DNA of 64,000 nt from an uncultured Bacteroidales bacterium (GTDB taxonomy: Bacteria > Bacteroidota > Bacteroidia > Bacteroidales > Barnesiellaceae), in contig CASFYQ010000007.1 of the NCBI GenBank assembly GCA_949298955.1, positions 1 through 64,000 on the forward strand, given 5' to 3'. Under the pieces are notes generated by a model, which made no database searches, was not told the origin of the DNA, and saw nothing but the letters and a program-made list of their open reading frames with translations. A program made the translations under genes and the position numbers. Of this stretch, positions 46,200 to 56,017 are shown piece after piece. Position 1 is the stretch's first letter, and each line of letters begins with the position of its first letter.

Positions 46200-47871
46200 T
46201 CGACTGTTCACACAAAAGCGCATCTTCTGGATATTCCTGGCCGTGATGCTGGTGCCCAATGTATTCCTCTGTTTCACCGAGCATCTGCCGGGATTGTTCA
46301 AAGTGGTCTACATACTCTTGCCGGAAGCTCTCTACCTGCTGTTGCTCAACCTCTCGCGCAAGCCGGGCATTACCTTTTGGGCTCTCTTTCCGCTTCATTT
46401 CATCGGAGCGTTCCAACTGGTGTTGCTCTACCTCTTCGGCAACTCCATCATTGCCTCCGACATGTTCCTCAACATGTTTACCACCAACAGCGGCGAAGCT
46501 ATCGAACTGCTTGACAAGCTGGCCCCGGCCGTCGCAGGAGTCTTTCTGCTCTACCTGCCGGCGTTGACGTTGGCTGTCTACTCCATTCGCCGCCCCGATA
46601 CCCTCACGCCCCGTTTCCAAAAACGGGCCTTCATGCTGGCCATGCTGCTGCTCGGGAGCGGCCTGCTCATCTATACCCCGGCACACCGACAGGCTCCCCA
46701 CCGGGCTCGGCTCGACAATCTCTACCCCATCAACGCCTTCAACAACGCCCGGTTTGCCTTGCACAGCTGGGAGGCTTCGAAGAACTACAAGCTCACCTCA
46801 CACGACTTTGACTACCGGGCCGGCTCGTCGCGCAGTCCCGAACTGCCCGAGGTCTATATTTTCGTCATCGGCGAGACGGGACGCGCCTGCAACTGGGGAC
46901 TCTACGGCTACGAACGCAACACCACGCCCCGGCTAAGCGCTCGTCCCGATATCATTCATTTCAACGACGTGCTCACACAAATCAATGCCACCCACAAGAG
47001 TGTGCCGCTCATGCTCTGCCCGGCCGACGCCCTCGACTATAACCACATCTACCAACAGAAAAGCCTCATCACGGCCTTCAAACAAGCAGGATTTCGCACG
47101 GCTTTCGTCTCGAACCAGTTGCGCAACGGCTCGTTTACCGATTTCTTTGCCGACGAGGCCGACTGTACCCTCTACCTGGCGGCACCCAAAAAAAAGTCAC
47201 ACCTGCATGACAAAGCGTTGCTCTCGGCAGTCGACTCACTACTCAACAGCGGTGCCACGAAACAACTCATCGTGCTGCATACCTACGGCTCTCATTTCAA
47301 CTACTGCGAGCGTTATGCCGCCGAAGACCGCACCTTTACGCCCGACCACATCAACGAGATAAACCGCAAAGACCGACAGGCCATGATTAACGCCTACGAC
47401 AACTCCATTGTCGCTACCGACCACCTGCTCGACCAAATAATCGAGCGGCTCGACCGCACCGGAAAAACGGCAGCCATGCTCTACCTGACAGATCACGGTG
47501 AAGATTTGCTCGACGACGACCGCGACCGTTTTCTGCATGCCTCGCCTATTCCCACCTACTACCAGCTGCACGTGCCGTTTGTGCTCTGGTTCTCGCCCCG
47601 GTACAACCAACAGTTCCCGCTCGACGTCCGGCAGGCCCGGGAGCGACACACGACACCCTTCGACTCGCGGGTCGTGTTCCACACCCTGCTTGCCATCGGA
47701 GGTATAGAGACCGACTACCGCAACGACAGCCTTTCGCTCGTGAGTCCCTCGTTCCATTTGGAAAAACGCCACTATCTGGGCGAACGCAATATTCCCATTC
47801 CCGTACAATATATTCCTTTCGACGAGAACGATCTCGCGGCCTTCGAACGTCACGGCATCAAACCTCGATAG
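46186..47871 (+). CDS. Phosphoethanolamine transferase (EptA-like, sulfatase family)
   Basis: A 561-residue inner-membrane enzyme with five N-terminal helices (to about residue 165) and a periplasmic sulfatase-fold domain. The zinc-binding nucleophile motif is VIGETGRACNWGLYGYER, with Thr231 as the likely phosphoenzyme residue, and TDHGEDLLDD holds further metal ligands. Such enzymes move phosphoethanolamine from phosphatidylethanolamine to lipid A, core sugars or surface glycans. Addition to lipid A would raise resistance to cationic peptides. The overlap with the preceding barrel protein suggests joint expression. The acceptor is not shown by the sequence. Confidence 0.88.
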   Translation: MKHFNRLFTQKRIFWIFLAVMLVPNVFLCFTEHLPGLFKVVYILLPEALYLLLLNLSRKPGITFWALFPLHFIGAFQLVLLYLFGNSIIASDMFLNMFTTNSGEAIELLDKLAPAVAGVFLLYLPALTLAVYSIRRPDTLTPRFQKRAFMLAMLLLGSGLLIYTPAHRQAPHRARLDNLYPINAFNNARFALHSWEASKNYKLTSHDFDYRAGSSRSPELPEVYIFVIGETGRACNWGLYGYERNTTPRLSARPDIIHFNDVLTQINATHKSVPLMLCPADALDYNHIYQQKSLITAFKQAGFRTAFVSNQLRNGSFTDFFADEADCTLYLAAPKKKSHLHDKALLSAVDSLLNSGATKQLIVLHTYGSHFNYCERYAAEDRTFTPDHINEINRKDRQAMINAYDNSIVATDHLLDQIIERLDRTGKTAAMLYLTDHGEDLLDDDRDRFLHASPIPTYYQLHVPFVLWFSPRYNQQFPLDVRQARERHTTPFDSRVVFHTLLAIGGIETDYRNDSLSLVSPSFHLEKRHYLGERNIPIPVQYIPFDENDLAAFERHGIKPR

Positions 47872-48074
47872 GTTCCAACGGAATTTATCCACCGAGCCGC
47901 CTCGATTCACAAAATTTTTTCATTTCATGCATTCAAAATCGCAAAAAACTCATGTGCTCGTCAAAAAAGCACTATATTTGTGTGGATAAAATGGCGGTTT
48001 ACAGAAAACCCGGTTAACCCCAAGTTCGACGACAAACCGCCGGCATTCTGTAACAAAAGTTCAAACAAACCTAT

Positions 48075-48830
48075 ATGGACCACACAGCGACTTCGAGATC
48101 AGAGTGTATTGTTCTCATTCCCACCTATAACGAGAAAGAGAATATCGCGGCTATCATTCATGCCGTTTTCGAGCTGCCCCGACAGTTCCATATCCTCATC
48201 ATCGACGACAACTCGCCCGACGGTACGGCCGAGATTGTACGCTCGCTGCAAAAACAATTCCCCGGAGCGCTCCACCTGCTGGAAAGAGCCGGGAAACAAG
48301 GGCTGGGCACAGCCTACATCACCGGATTCAAATGGGCCATCGAGCATCGGTATGAGTATATTTTCGAGATGGACGCCGACTTTTCCCACAACCCGCAAGA
48401 CCTCATGAAACTGTTGGCTGCCTGCAAGACAGGCGGTGCCGACATGGCCATAGGTTCCCGCTACGTAACAGGGGTGAATGTCGTAAACTGGCCTATGGGA
48501 CGGGTAATGATGTCGTATTTCGCTTCGAAATACGTGCGCTTCATTACCGGCATGAAGATTCACGACACGACGGCCGGCTTTGTCTGCTACCGCCGCCGGG
48601 TACTCGAAACCATCGGCCTCGACTCGATACGGTTCAAGGGATACGCCTTCCAGATTGAGATGAAATTTACCACCTATAAGTGCGGATTCACCATCAAAGA
48701 GGTGCCCATCATCTTCATCAACCGGGTACTGGGCGAGAGCAAAATGAACAGCAGCATCTTCGGCGAGGCCGTATTCGGAGTTATCAAACTGAAAATCGGC
48801 AGTTGGTTTCGCAAATATCCCAAACGCTAA
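48075..48830 (+). CDS. Polyprenol-phosphate mannosyltransferase-like GT2
   Basis: A 251-residue family 2 glycosyltransferase close to dolichol-phosphate mannose synthases (DPM1 type). IPTYNEKENI is the nucleotide-sugar loop, DDNSPDGTAEIV follows, and MDADFSHNP is the metal-binding DxD motif. It has no C-terminal membrane helices, so it is the soluble catalytic form. It would charge a lipid carrier with a sugar for use at the membrane. A TATATTTG box lies at 47973-47980. It is followed 38 bases later by pyrC, with no clear functional link. Confidence 0.88.
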   Translation: MDHTATSRSECIVLIPTYNEKENIAAIIHAVFELPRQFHILIIDDNSPDGTAEIVRSLQKQFPGALHLLERAGKQGLGTAYITGFKWAIEHRYEYIFEMDADFSHNPQDLMKLLAACKTGGADMAIGSRYVTGVNVVNWPMGRVMMSYFASKYVRFITGMKIHDTTAGFVCYRRRVLETIGLDSIRFKGYAFQIEMKFTTYKCGFTIKEVPIIFINRVLGESKMNSSIFGEAVFGVIKLKIGSWFRKYPKR

Positions 48831-48868
48831 AACACGAAACAACCATATAACCTGAAATCTCTACGGCT

Positions 48869-50239
48869 ATGGGCAAAACGATTATCAAAAACGGAACGAT
48901 AGTAAACGAAGGACAACAATTCGTCGGCTCGGTTGTTATCGACGGCGAACGAATCGAAGCGATTATCCGGGGCGAGTTGCCCGAAGAGATTGCCCGCACG
49001 GCCCAACGCCTGGTCGATGCCGAGGGGAAATGGGTATTGCCGGGAGTCATCGACGACCAGGTACATTTCAGAGAACCGGGGCTTACCCACAAGGCCGAGA
49101 TAGCTACCGAGTCGGTTGCCGCAGTCGCCGGCGGAGTCACCTCGTTTATGGATATGCCCAACACACTGCCCCAGACGACCACCCCCGAGGCGCTCGCCTG
49201 GAAATACGAACGAGCCGCCCAGGTGTCGCCGGCCAACTACTCGTTCTACATCGGCGCTACCAACGACAATTTCGAGGTGCTCGAACAGACCGATTTCTCG
49301 CAAGTATGCGGAGTAAAAATTTTCATGGGTTCGTCGACCGGCAATATGCTCGTCGACAACGAAACCGCACTGCGCCGCATCTTTGCCGAGATACCGGCCC
49401 TCATCGCTGTACATTGCGAGGAAGAGAGCATCATACGGGCCAACAAAAAATATTATACCGAACGATTCGGTGACGAACTCCCCATCTTCTTCCACCCTCT
49501 TATCCGCAGTGCCGAAGCCTGCTATGCCTCATCAGCCCGGGCCGTCGAACTGGCCTCGCAATATGGCACCCGGCTGCACCTGCTGCACCTCTCGACAGCC
49601 CGCGAAATGTCGTTGCTCGACACGAATCCGCTGGTTCAAAAACGAATCACCGGCGAGGTGTGTGTGCACCACCTGTGGTTCGACGACAACGACTACGCCC
49701 AATATGGCAACCGTATCAAATGGAACCCGGCCGTCAAGACATGCGGCGACCGCAAAGCTCTGCTCGAAGCCCTGCGCAACGGACGGCTCGATGTAGTGGC
49801 TACCGACCACGCCCCGCACCTGTGGAGCGAGAAACAAGGCTCATGCCTCAAAGCCGCCTCGGGAGGACCCCTCGTGCAACACTCGCTGCAAGTGATGCTC
49901 GAGCTGGCACAACGGGGCGAATTTCCAATCGAGCTGGTCGTAGAGAAAATGTGCCATGCACCGGCCCTGCTCTACCGCATAGACCGTCGGGGCTACTTGC
50001 GCCCCGGCTATTATGCCGACATCGTCGTAGTCGATCCCCACAAACCCTACACCGTCACCCGCGACAACCTCTTGTCAAAATGCGGCTGGTCGCCTTTCGA
50101 GGGACATACTTTCCCCGCAACCATCGAGCGTACCTTGGTCAACGGAACCGAGGTATTCGCCCTCGGCAAGACATCGGGACTCACTCCGGGAAAACGGCTC
50201 ACTTTCCACCACGGGACAGCAGGAACCGACTCGTTCTGA
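48869..50239 (+). CDS. pyrC: Dihydroorotase
   Basis: A 456-residue amidohydrolase that closes carbamoyl-aspartate to dihydroorotate in pyrimidine synthesis. The opening metal motif is VIDDQVHFREPGLTHKAE: the usual first His of HxH is Gln64, while His66 is kept. The rest of the site is normal, with the carboxylated Lys in GVKIFMGSS, HCEEES, LHLLHLST and the Asp of ATDHAPH. The length fits the class I (long) form. The Gln variant is, to my knowledge, shared by Bacteroidota relatives. Allantoinase and hydantoinase relatives are less likely, given REPGLTHK. Confidence 0.93.
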   Translation: MGKTIIKNGTIVNEGQQFVGSVVIDGERIEAIIRGELPEEIARTAQRLVDAEGKWVLPGVIDDQVHFREPGLTHKAEIATESVAAVAGGVTSFMDMPNTLPQTTTPEALAWKYERAAQVSPANYSFYIGATNDNFEVLEQTDFSQVCGVKIFMGSSTGNMLVDNETALRRIFAEIPALIAVHCEEESIIRANKKYYTERFGDELPIFFHPLIRSAEACYASSARAVELASQYGTRLHLLHLSTAREMSLLDTNPLVQKRITGEVCVHHLWFDDNDYAQYGNRIKWNPAVKTCGDRKALLEALRNGRLDVVATDHAPHLWSEKQGSCLKAASGGPLVQHSLQVMLELAQRGEFPIELVVEKMCHAPALLYRIDRRGYLRPGYYADIVVVDPHKPYTVTRDNLLSKCGWSPFEGHTFPATIERTLVNGTEVFALGKTSGLTPGKRLTFHHGTAGTDSF

Positions 50240-50375
50240 AACAGCGACGAAACACCCCTTAATTTTTCATAAATTCCCGGGCGCATTCTCGCGATAATGG
50301 TCGGGCGACATTCTCTTTATCAAATAGTTTTTATAACTTTATGCCCTTGAAATCATATACTATTATTCTATAACA

Positions 50376-51272
50376 ATGAAACACATTAAGCTTATTTTCG
50401 CAACAACGGTATCGTTGTTCTTGTCTCTCTGCGGACATGCTCAAACCCAACAAGACTCCCTGACTATCGCCAATGCCCAGTGGCAAACCGACACGCTGGC
50501 TCATGGAGCCGTATGCATGAGTGCCAACCTGTGGCTGTTCGATTCGCCCCAGCAAATCGCCATCATCAAATACGACTCGCGCGACTACACGACTCGAATC
50601 GTACAGGCTCCACACATCGCCATGACCAGCGACCTGGCCCGGCAGCATGGTGCCGAAGCGGCCATCAACGGAAGCTATTTCAACGTGAAGACCGGCAAGC
50701 CTTCCACATTCGTACAACTCGATGGCAAAGTCTATGGCGAGACGACTCAAGCCGAAGCTTTCCGCACCGACGGCGCCATCATGGCCCTCGGAAACAATAT
50801 CGAAATTTACCCCTTCGACTCGATTACAGGCAAAGAATTGAAGAAAAAATACAAGAATATCCTCGCTGCCGGTCCGCTGCTGTTGAAAGACGATGTGCGG
50901 AAAATGGCACCGGTATTCAAAGAGAGCAACACCCCGGCCAAAGGAGGAAATGCCCACAGCTCCGATGTTCCCCAAGGTTTCTACAAACGTCACCCCCGGG
51001 CCTTTATCGGCGTGACCAAAGACAACCAAGTTATGATGGTCGTAGTCGACGGCCGTTTCAAGGGGAAGGCCGCAGGTATGTCGATTGACGAACTCTCATA
51101 CTTGGCCCGCCAGTTGGGCATGACCGATGCGCTCAACCTCGACGGCGGCGGTTCGTCTACCCTGTGGAACAATCGCACGGGAATCATCAATCACCCCTAT
51201 GACAACAAAAAATTCGACCACGAAGGGGAACGCGAGGTTGTCAATGCCATCGTCGTTATACCCAACAAATAA
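50376..51272 (+). CDS. Exported phosphodiester glycosidase (NAGPA domain)
   Basis: A 298-residue protein with a signal peptide (about 1-23, ending CGHAQ) and an NAGPA domain. That domain is named after the enzyme that removes GlcNAc from a phosphodiester-linked mannose. Conserved parts include AAINGSYFNVKTGKP, RHPRAFIGVTK-like KRHPRAFIGVTKDNQ and the nearly invariant LNLDGGGSSTLWNN. Its substrate may be a sugar-phosphate diester in glycans or polymers. It leads a compact four-gene run of phosphoester-handling genes, eight bases before the next one. Confidence 0.88.
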   Translation: MKHIKLIFATTVSLFLSLCGHAQTQQDSLTIANAQWQTDTLAHGAVCMSANLWLFDSPQQIAIIKYDSRDYTTRIVQAPHIAMTSDLARQHGAEAAINGSYFNVKTGKPSTFVQLDGKVYGETTQAEAFRTDGAIMALGNNIEIYPFDSITGKELKKKYKNILAAGPLLLKDDVRKMAPVFKESNTPAKGGNAHSSDVPQGFYKRHPRAFIGVTKDNQVMMVVVDGRFKGKAAGMSIDELSYLARQLGMTDALNLDGGGSSTLWNNRTGIINHPYDNKKFDHEGEREVVNAIVVIPNK

Positions 51273-51280
51273 CTACTGCC

Positions 51281-53266
51281 ATGAAACGTGTATTCAAACC
51301 GATAATCCTCGTCGCATTTCTTGCGAGCTCGTCCCTGCTGTTTCACAACTGCACCGAGAATGAGAACATGTCCGAAGGCATCATAACCCCCACCAACTCA
51401 ACCGAGAACAAACCGGAAATCAAAAATTTTGCTATCGAGGCCGAAATACACACCTGGCCCGACAGCACTGTCGTGATGCAAGGCGAGGGGTTCCTCTCAT
51501 CAGACAGCCTTACCCTTGCCGACCCGACGGCCGCGGCCCCAAGATTCACTCTGCCGCTCGTCGAGGTCACCTCGAAGAGTGCGGGAATCGTCATGCCGAA
51601 AGAGATTGTTTCGGCCACCTACGACTTGTGGCTCAAACGCGAATCAGACTCCTGCCTGCTGGGCAAGACCAAGTTGATTATCGAGGAAAAAATCGATTTC
51701 GACATTCCCGACATTGCCGGCATGACCCTCAAAGGAGTCGTATATTGCGAGAACAAACCCCTGCCCAACGTAGTCGTATCAGATGGGTATCACGTGACCC
51801 TTACCGACGAGAACGGCCGGTACTACATCGCCTCGGACAAGGAGAGCGGATTTGTTTTCGTCTCGGTACCGGGCAACTACGAGGTTGCCGTCAAAGACAA
51901 CAACCAGCCCCAATTCTTCTATCGGCTCAAAGACGACGAATCGGTAGAACAGCATAATTTCCAACTCACCCCAACCGACAACACCAACCATGTGCTCCTC
52001 GCTTTGGCCGATATGCACCTGGCTAACCGCAACAACGACCTCTCCCAATTTTCAAGGAATTTCCTCCCCGACCTGAAAGCTACTATCGAAAAATACCGGG
52101 CCGAAGGCAAGAAAGTATATGGACTCACCTTGGGCGACATGACCTGGGACTTGTACTGGTACGATAACCACTACGACCTGAGTAACTACCTGTCGACCAT
52201 CAAGTCGGTAGAAATTCCGCTCTTCCACAGCGCAGGCAATCACGACAACAACCCCTATTGTGCCGACGACTGGCTGGCCGAGCAAGCCTTCAAGGATATC
52301 ATCGGCCCCACCTACTACTCTTTCAATTTGGGAAATGTCCACTACATCGTACTCGACAATATCCAGTATCTCAACACGGGAGCCAGCGAGGGAACCGTGG
52401 GCAAACGCAACTACAACAAAAAACTGACCGAAAATCAACTCATCTGGCTGAAAAACGACCTCGCCACGATAACCGACAAGAGCGCCCCGATTTTCGTAGC
52501 CATGCACGCCCAACTCTACGCCAATCCCACCTCGCTACCGCAAACCAGCAGCATATCGATGAGCGGCGGGACCACCCTCGTAAACTACCTCAAAGAGTTT
52601 ACCAACGCTCATGTCATCACCGGACACACCCACATCAACTACACCATCACGCCCAACGACCGGCTCATCGAGCACAATATCGCTGCAATATGCGCCACCT
52701 GGTGGTGGACCGGGAAAAACGGATATGCCAACAACCACATCTGCAAAGACGGATCGCCCGGCGGCTACAAAATATTCACCGTCAACGGCAACGATATAAG
52801 GTGGCGATACAAAGGCATCGGCGAGGAAGAGACGAAACAGTTCCGCAGCTACGACCTCAACCAGTGCCATATCACAGCAGCCGATTTTGCACCCAAGTCG
52901 ACCGAGTCGAAAATGGAGGAGTACAGTGGGATATATGCCACCCCCAACAGCAACAACGAGATACTCGTCAACGTATGGGACTACGACCCGCGATGGAGTG
53001 TCGAGATGTATGAAAACGGGAAAGCTTTGGAAGTCACCCGTGTCGCCACGAAAGACCCGCTGCATATCATATCCTACGAAGCCAAACGGCTAAACGTAGG
53101 CTCCACGCCTACGACCGATTTCGTGACCTGCACCACCGCCCACATGTTCAAGGCTACCGCCTCGAACGCCACATCGACCATCGAAATCAAAGTGACCGAC
53201 CGATTCGGACGCATCTATACCGAGTCGATGACACGTCCCAAGAAACTCGAATGTTCCATGCAATAA
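51281..53266 (+). CDS. Calcineurin-like metallophosphoesterase lipoprotein
   Basis: A 661-residue lipoprotein; the lipobox SLLFHNC places Cys at about residue 24. N-terminal beta domains (about 45-235) are followed by a metallophosphoesterase domain (about 240-470). Its metal motifs are ADMHLANRNND, LTLGDMTWD, GNHDNNPY, AMHAQLY and GHTHINY, a complete set. The C-terminal 170 residues match the calcineurin-like C-terminal domain. It probably sits on the outer membrane or in the periplasm and cleaves phosphodiesters or monoesters. It lies between the NAGPA gene and an alkaline phosphatase. Confidence 0.9.
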   Translation: MKRVFKPIILVAFLASSSLLFHNCTENENMSEGIITPTNSTENKPEIKNFAIEAEIHTWPDSTVVMQGEGFLSSDSLTLADPTAAAPRFTLPLVEVTSKSAGIVMPKEIVSATYDLWLKRESDSCLLGKTKLIIEEKIDFDIPDIAGMTLKGVVYCENKPLPNVVVSDGYHVTLTDENGRYYIASDKESGFVFVSVPGNYEVAVKDNNQPQFFYRLKDDESVEQHNFQLTPTDNTNHVLLALADMHLANRNNDLSQFSRNFLPDLKATIEKYRAEGKKVYGLTLGDMTWDLYWYDNHYDLSNYLSTIKSVEIPLFHSAGNHDNNPYCADDWLAEQAFKDIIGPTYYSFNLGNVHYIVLDNIQYLNTGASEGTVGKRNYNKKLTENQLIWLKNDLATITDKSAPIFVAMHAQLYANPTSLPQTSSISMSGGTTLVNYLKEFTNAHVITGHTHINYTITPNDRLIEHNIAAICATWWWTGKNGYANNHICKDGSPGGYKIFTVNGNDIRWRYKGIGEEETKQFRSYDLNQCHITAADFAPKSTESKMEEYSGIYATPNSNNEILVNVWDYDPRWSVEMYENGKALEVTRVATKDPLHIISYEAKRLNVGSTPTTDFVTCTTAHMFKATASNATSTIEIKVTDRFGRIYTESMTRPKKLECSMQ

Positions 53267-53280
53267 CCCACATTACACTC

Positions 53281-54678
53281 ATGAAAAGAAATGTTCAAAA
53301 GTGGATGATAACTTGGATTGTCGTTCTTTTCTCGGCAACCCTATCGGCCAAAACGCCCAAATATATCTTCTACTGCATCGGCGACGGCATGAGCTTCGCC
53401 CACATGATGGCCACCCAACTCTTCTACGAAAGCGGCAGCTGCCACGAGGGACAGGAATCGCTCACATTCCTCGATTTCCCGGTACGTTCGGCCATCAGAA
53501 CCCACGCCAGCAACAGCCCAATCACCTGCTCGGCTGCCGCCGGTACGGCTTTGGCAACCGGTCAAAAGACCAATCTCACCTATATCGGCCTCGGTCCTGA
53601 CGGGAAACCGCTCATCTCGATAGCCAAACAACTGAGGGACAAGGGCTATGCCATCGGCATCATCACCAGCGGACAAATCGACGATGCGACTCCGGCCGCT
53701 TTCTATGCCTCGCAGAAGCGCAAAGAAACCTACCTCATCGGGAAAGAAGGTGCCGACAGCCAGTTCGATTTCCTGGCAGGGAGCGCCTTGAAACAGCCCT
53801 ATGCCCCCGGGAAGCCTTCGCTCTATGACTACTACCGGCAAAAAGGGTACACGATATGCCGGGGTATCGAGGAATATAACGCCGCCCGGGAGACAGACAA
53901 GATGCTCTTGCTCGACGCCGATACAGCCCTGCGTTCGTGGCTTCCCTATGTCATTGAGCGAGAACCCGAAGCAATGGGACTGGAATTTATGGTACAGGCG
54001 GGCATCGAAAAGCTCTACCACGAAAAAGGGAAAAAGGGTTTCTTCATGATGATTGAGGGTGCCAGCATCGACCACGCCTCCCACCCGTGCGACATTGCCA
54101 CCTCGGTTCTCGAAACGGCCGAGTTTGACCGCAGCGTGCGAATTGCCTACGAATTTTACAAGAAACACCCCGACGAGACTCTCATCATCGTAACTGCCGA
54201 CCACGAGACCGGCGGACTGGCCTTGGGCGAAAAGACATCGAAAACGTTCCATTGGGAATATATCAACGCCCAAAAAATCTCCAAAGAGTCGCTCTCCCGG
54301 CTATTTCAAAAGGCTCAAAAAGAGGGTAAACTCGACACTTGGGAGAAGGCCCGCAATCTATTGGCCGAAAAGACCGGGCTTTGGGAAACTATCCCGGTCA
54401 ACGCCGGCGAAGAGGCCTCGCTCATGCAATGTTACTACCAGACCGTAGTCCAAGGAAATGAAAACCGAGAAATCACACTGTATGCACAAACCGTACCTCT
54501 GGTAGCCGAAGCCATCGCTCTGGTCAACAAGAAAATAGGAGTCAGCTGGGGCAGCTTCTCACACACCGGCGGGGTCGTACCCTTCTATGCCGTGGGGTGC
54601 GAAGCCTCGCAATTCGGGTCGTTGAACGACAATACCGAGATACCCAACACGCTGCGTAGAATCATGAAGATTAAATAA
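53281..54678 (+). CDS. Alkaline phosphatase
   Basis: A 465-residue exported phosphatase with a signal peptide (about 1-23). Metal motifs are GDGMSFAH (Asp35), IEGASIDHASHPCD and TADHETGG. The nucleophile region is TCSAAAGTALATG, with Ser84 as the likely nucleophile; it is preceded by Cys83, whereas E. coli PhoA has Asp there. The frame opens at 53251, inside the previous gene; the ATG at 53281 fits the signal peptide. It would release phosphate from monoesters made by the preceding enzymes. Confidence 0.92.
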   Translation: MKRNVQKWMITWIVVLFSATLSAKTPKYIFYCIGDGMSFAHMMATQLFYESGSCHEGQESLTFLDFPVRSAIRTHASNSPITCSAAAGTALATGQKTNLTYIGLGPDGKPLISIAKQLRDKGYAIGIITSGQIDDATPAAFYASQKRKETYLIGKEGADSQFDFLAGSALKQPYAPGKPSLYDYYRQKGYTICRGIEEYNAARETDKMLLLDADTALRSWLPYVIEREPEAMGLEFMVQAGIEKLYHEKGKKGFFMMIEGASIDHASHPCDIATSVLETAEFDRSVRIAYEFYKKHPDETLIIVTADHETGGLALGEKTSKTFHWEYINAQKISKESLSRLFQKAQKEGKLDTWEKARNLLAEKTGLWETIPVNAGEEASLMQCYYQTVVQGNENREITLYAQTVPLVAEAIALVNKKIGVSWGSFSHTGGVVPFYAVGCEASQFGSLNDNTEIPNTLRRIMKIK

Positions 54679-54712
54679 TGCCGAGGCATTCACCCTCCCC
54701 AACTCCCTGCTT

Positions 54713-55855
54713 ATGAAAATAGTTGTAGCCCCCGACTCGTTCAAGGGTTCTCTGTCGGCCCCACAGGTAGCAACAGCCATCGAGGCAGGCATACACCTCG
54801 CCCTGCCTGATGCCGAGGTAGTAAAAGTTCCTGTGGCCGACGGAGGCGAGGGTACGATGGAGACCTTGGTCGAAGCTCTCGGCGGGGAGTATGTCACCTG
54901 CTTGGTGAACGACCCGCTCCTGCGACAAATATCAGCCTCGTATGGCATAATCCGTACCGACAAAACGCCCACGGCTATTATCGACATGGCCTCGGCCAGC
55001 GGGCTATGCCTGCTATCGCAGGCCGAACGAAATCCACTCGTCACCACCAGCTACGGCACCGGCCAACTCATTGCCGACGCCTGCTCCCGAGGCTGCCGCC
55101 ATGTGGTACTGGGTATCGGCGGCAGTGCGACAAACGATGCAGGGAAAGGAATGCTCGAGGCCTTAGGCTGCCGATTTCTCGACTCGGCAGGGAACGAACT
55201 GAAACCGGGAGGAGAATCGCTCAACGAGCTCGCCTCTATCGACACCGGCAGTATGAATCCGCTCTTGCAGGCGTGTCGCTTCACCGTCATCTGCGATGTA
55301 GACAATCCGCTCTACGGCCCCTCGGGGGCAGCCTGCATATTTGCCCCCCAAAAGGGTGCTACACCCCATGCGGTTATCACGCTCGACAACGGGCTGAGAC
55401 AATTTGCCGTCTGTGCCGAAGCGGTTTCGGGGCGGGAGATAACCTATGCGCCGGGCGCCGGAGCGGCCGGCGGACTGGGAGCCGCCTGCCTGGCTTTCCT
55501 TCACGCCACACTCAAACCGGGCATCGAGACCGTATTGGAGACTTTGCAATTCTCCCGCCTCATCGACGGGGCCAGCCTCGTCATCACCGGCGAAGGAAAA
55601 ATCGACCGTCAAACGCTTATGGGAAAAGCTCCCTATGGCGTACTGCTTCCGGCTCGCAAAAAGGGAATCCCGGTCATTGCCCTGGGCGGTGCGGTAGAAA
55701 ATCGCGAGGAGCTGGTGGCTGCGGGATTCCGGGGGATATTCTGCATACAATCGTCGCCCATGCCGCTCAAACGGGCCTTGCAACCCCACATCACCGCCGA
55801 AAATCTCAAACAGACGTCAGCCCAAATCATCAGACTTCTCTTTCCACAAGAATAA
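54713..55855 (+). CDS. Glycerate kinase (GarK/GlxK family)
   Basis: A 380-residue class I glycerate kinase that makes phosphoglycerate from glycerate and ATP. VVAPDSFKGSLSAPQV near the N-terminus, VADGGEGTME and GIGGSATNDAGKGML are the family motifs. It is cytosolic (no signal peptide) and is the last gene of the run that starts with the NAGPA protein, 34 bases after the phosphatase. Its coupling with three exported phosphoester enzymes suggests that a glycerate-containing product is taken up and used. That link is inference from gene order. Confidence 0.93.
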   Translation: MKIVVAPDSFKGSLSAPQVATAIEAGIHLALPDAEVVKVPVADGGEGTMETLVEALGGEYVTCLVNDPLLRQISASYGIIRTDKTPTAIIDMASASGLCLLSQAERNPLVTTSYGTGQLIADACSRGCRHVVLGIGGSATNDAGKGMLEALGCRFLDSAGNELKPGGESLNELASIDTGSMNPLLQACRFTVICDVDNPLYGPSGAACIFAPQKGATPHAVITLDNGLRQFAVCAEAVSGREITYAPGAGAAGGLGAACLAFLHATLKPGIETVLETLQFSRLIDGASLVITGEGKIDRQTLMGKAPYGVLLPARKKGIPVIALGGAVENREELVAAGFRGIFCIQSSPMPLKRALQPHITAENLKQTSAQIIRLLFPQE

Positions 55856-55949
55856 CGGCATTCACCCGGCTCTCGATGCGAGGGACAGAGAAAACTCACA
55901 CCCAATCGAATACTCCGTTTTCTACGTCGGTCGGGCAACAAGCCAAAGT

Positions 55950-55987
55950 TTTAAACAAAAAAAGAGCTAACCCTCACCGAGGGTAGC
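55950..55987 (-). terminator. Terminator of the small lipoprotein gene
   Basis: A hairpin (GCTAACCCTC at 55966-55975 with GAGGGTAGC at 55979-55987, one bulge) is followed on the minus strand by TCTTTTTTTG. It lies 30 bases past the stop codon. Confidence 0.85.
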
Positions 55988-56017
55988 CCCAATCCTTTTT
56001 TAAGTCCTTGCTGTAAA

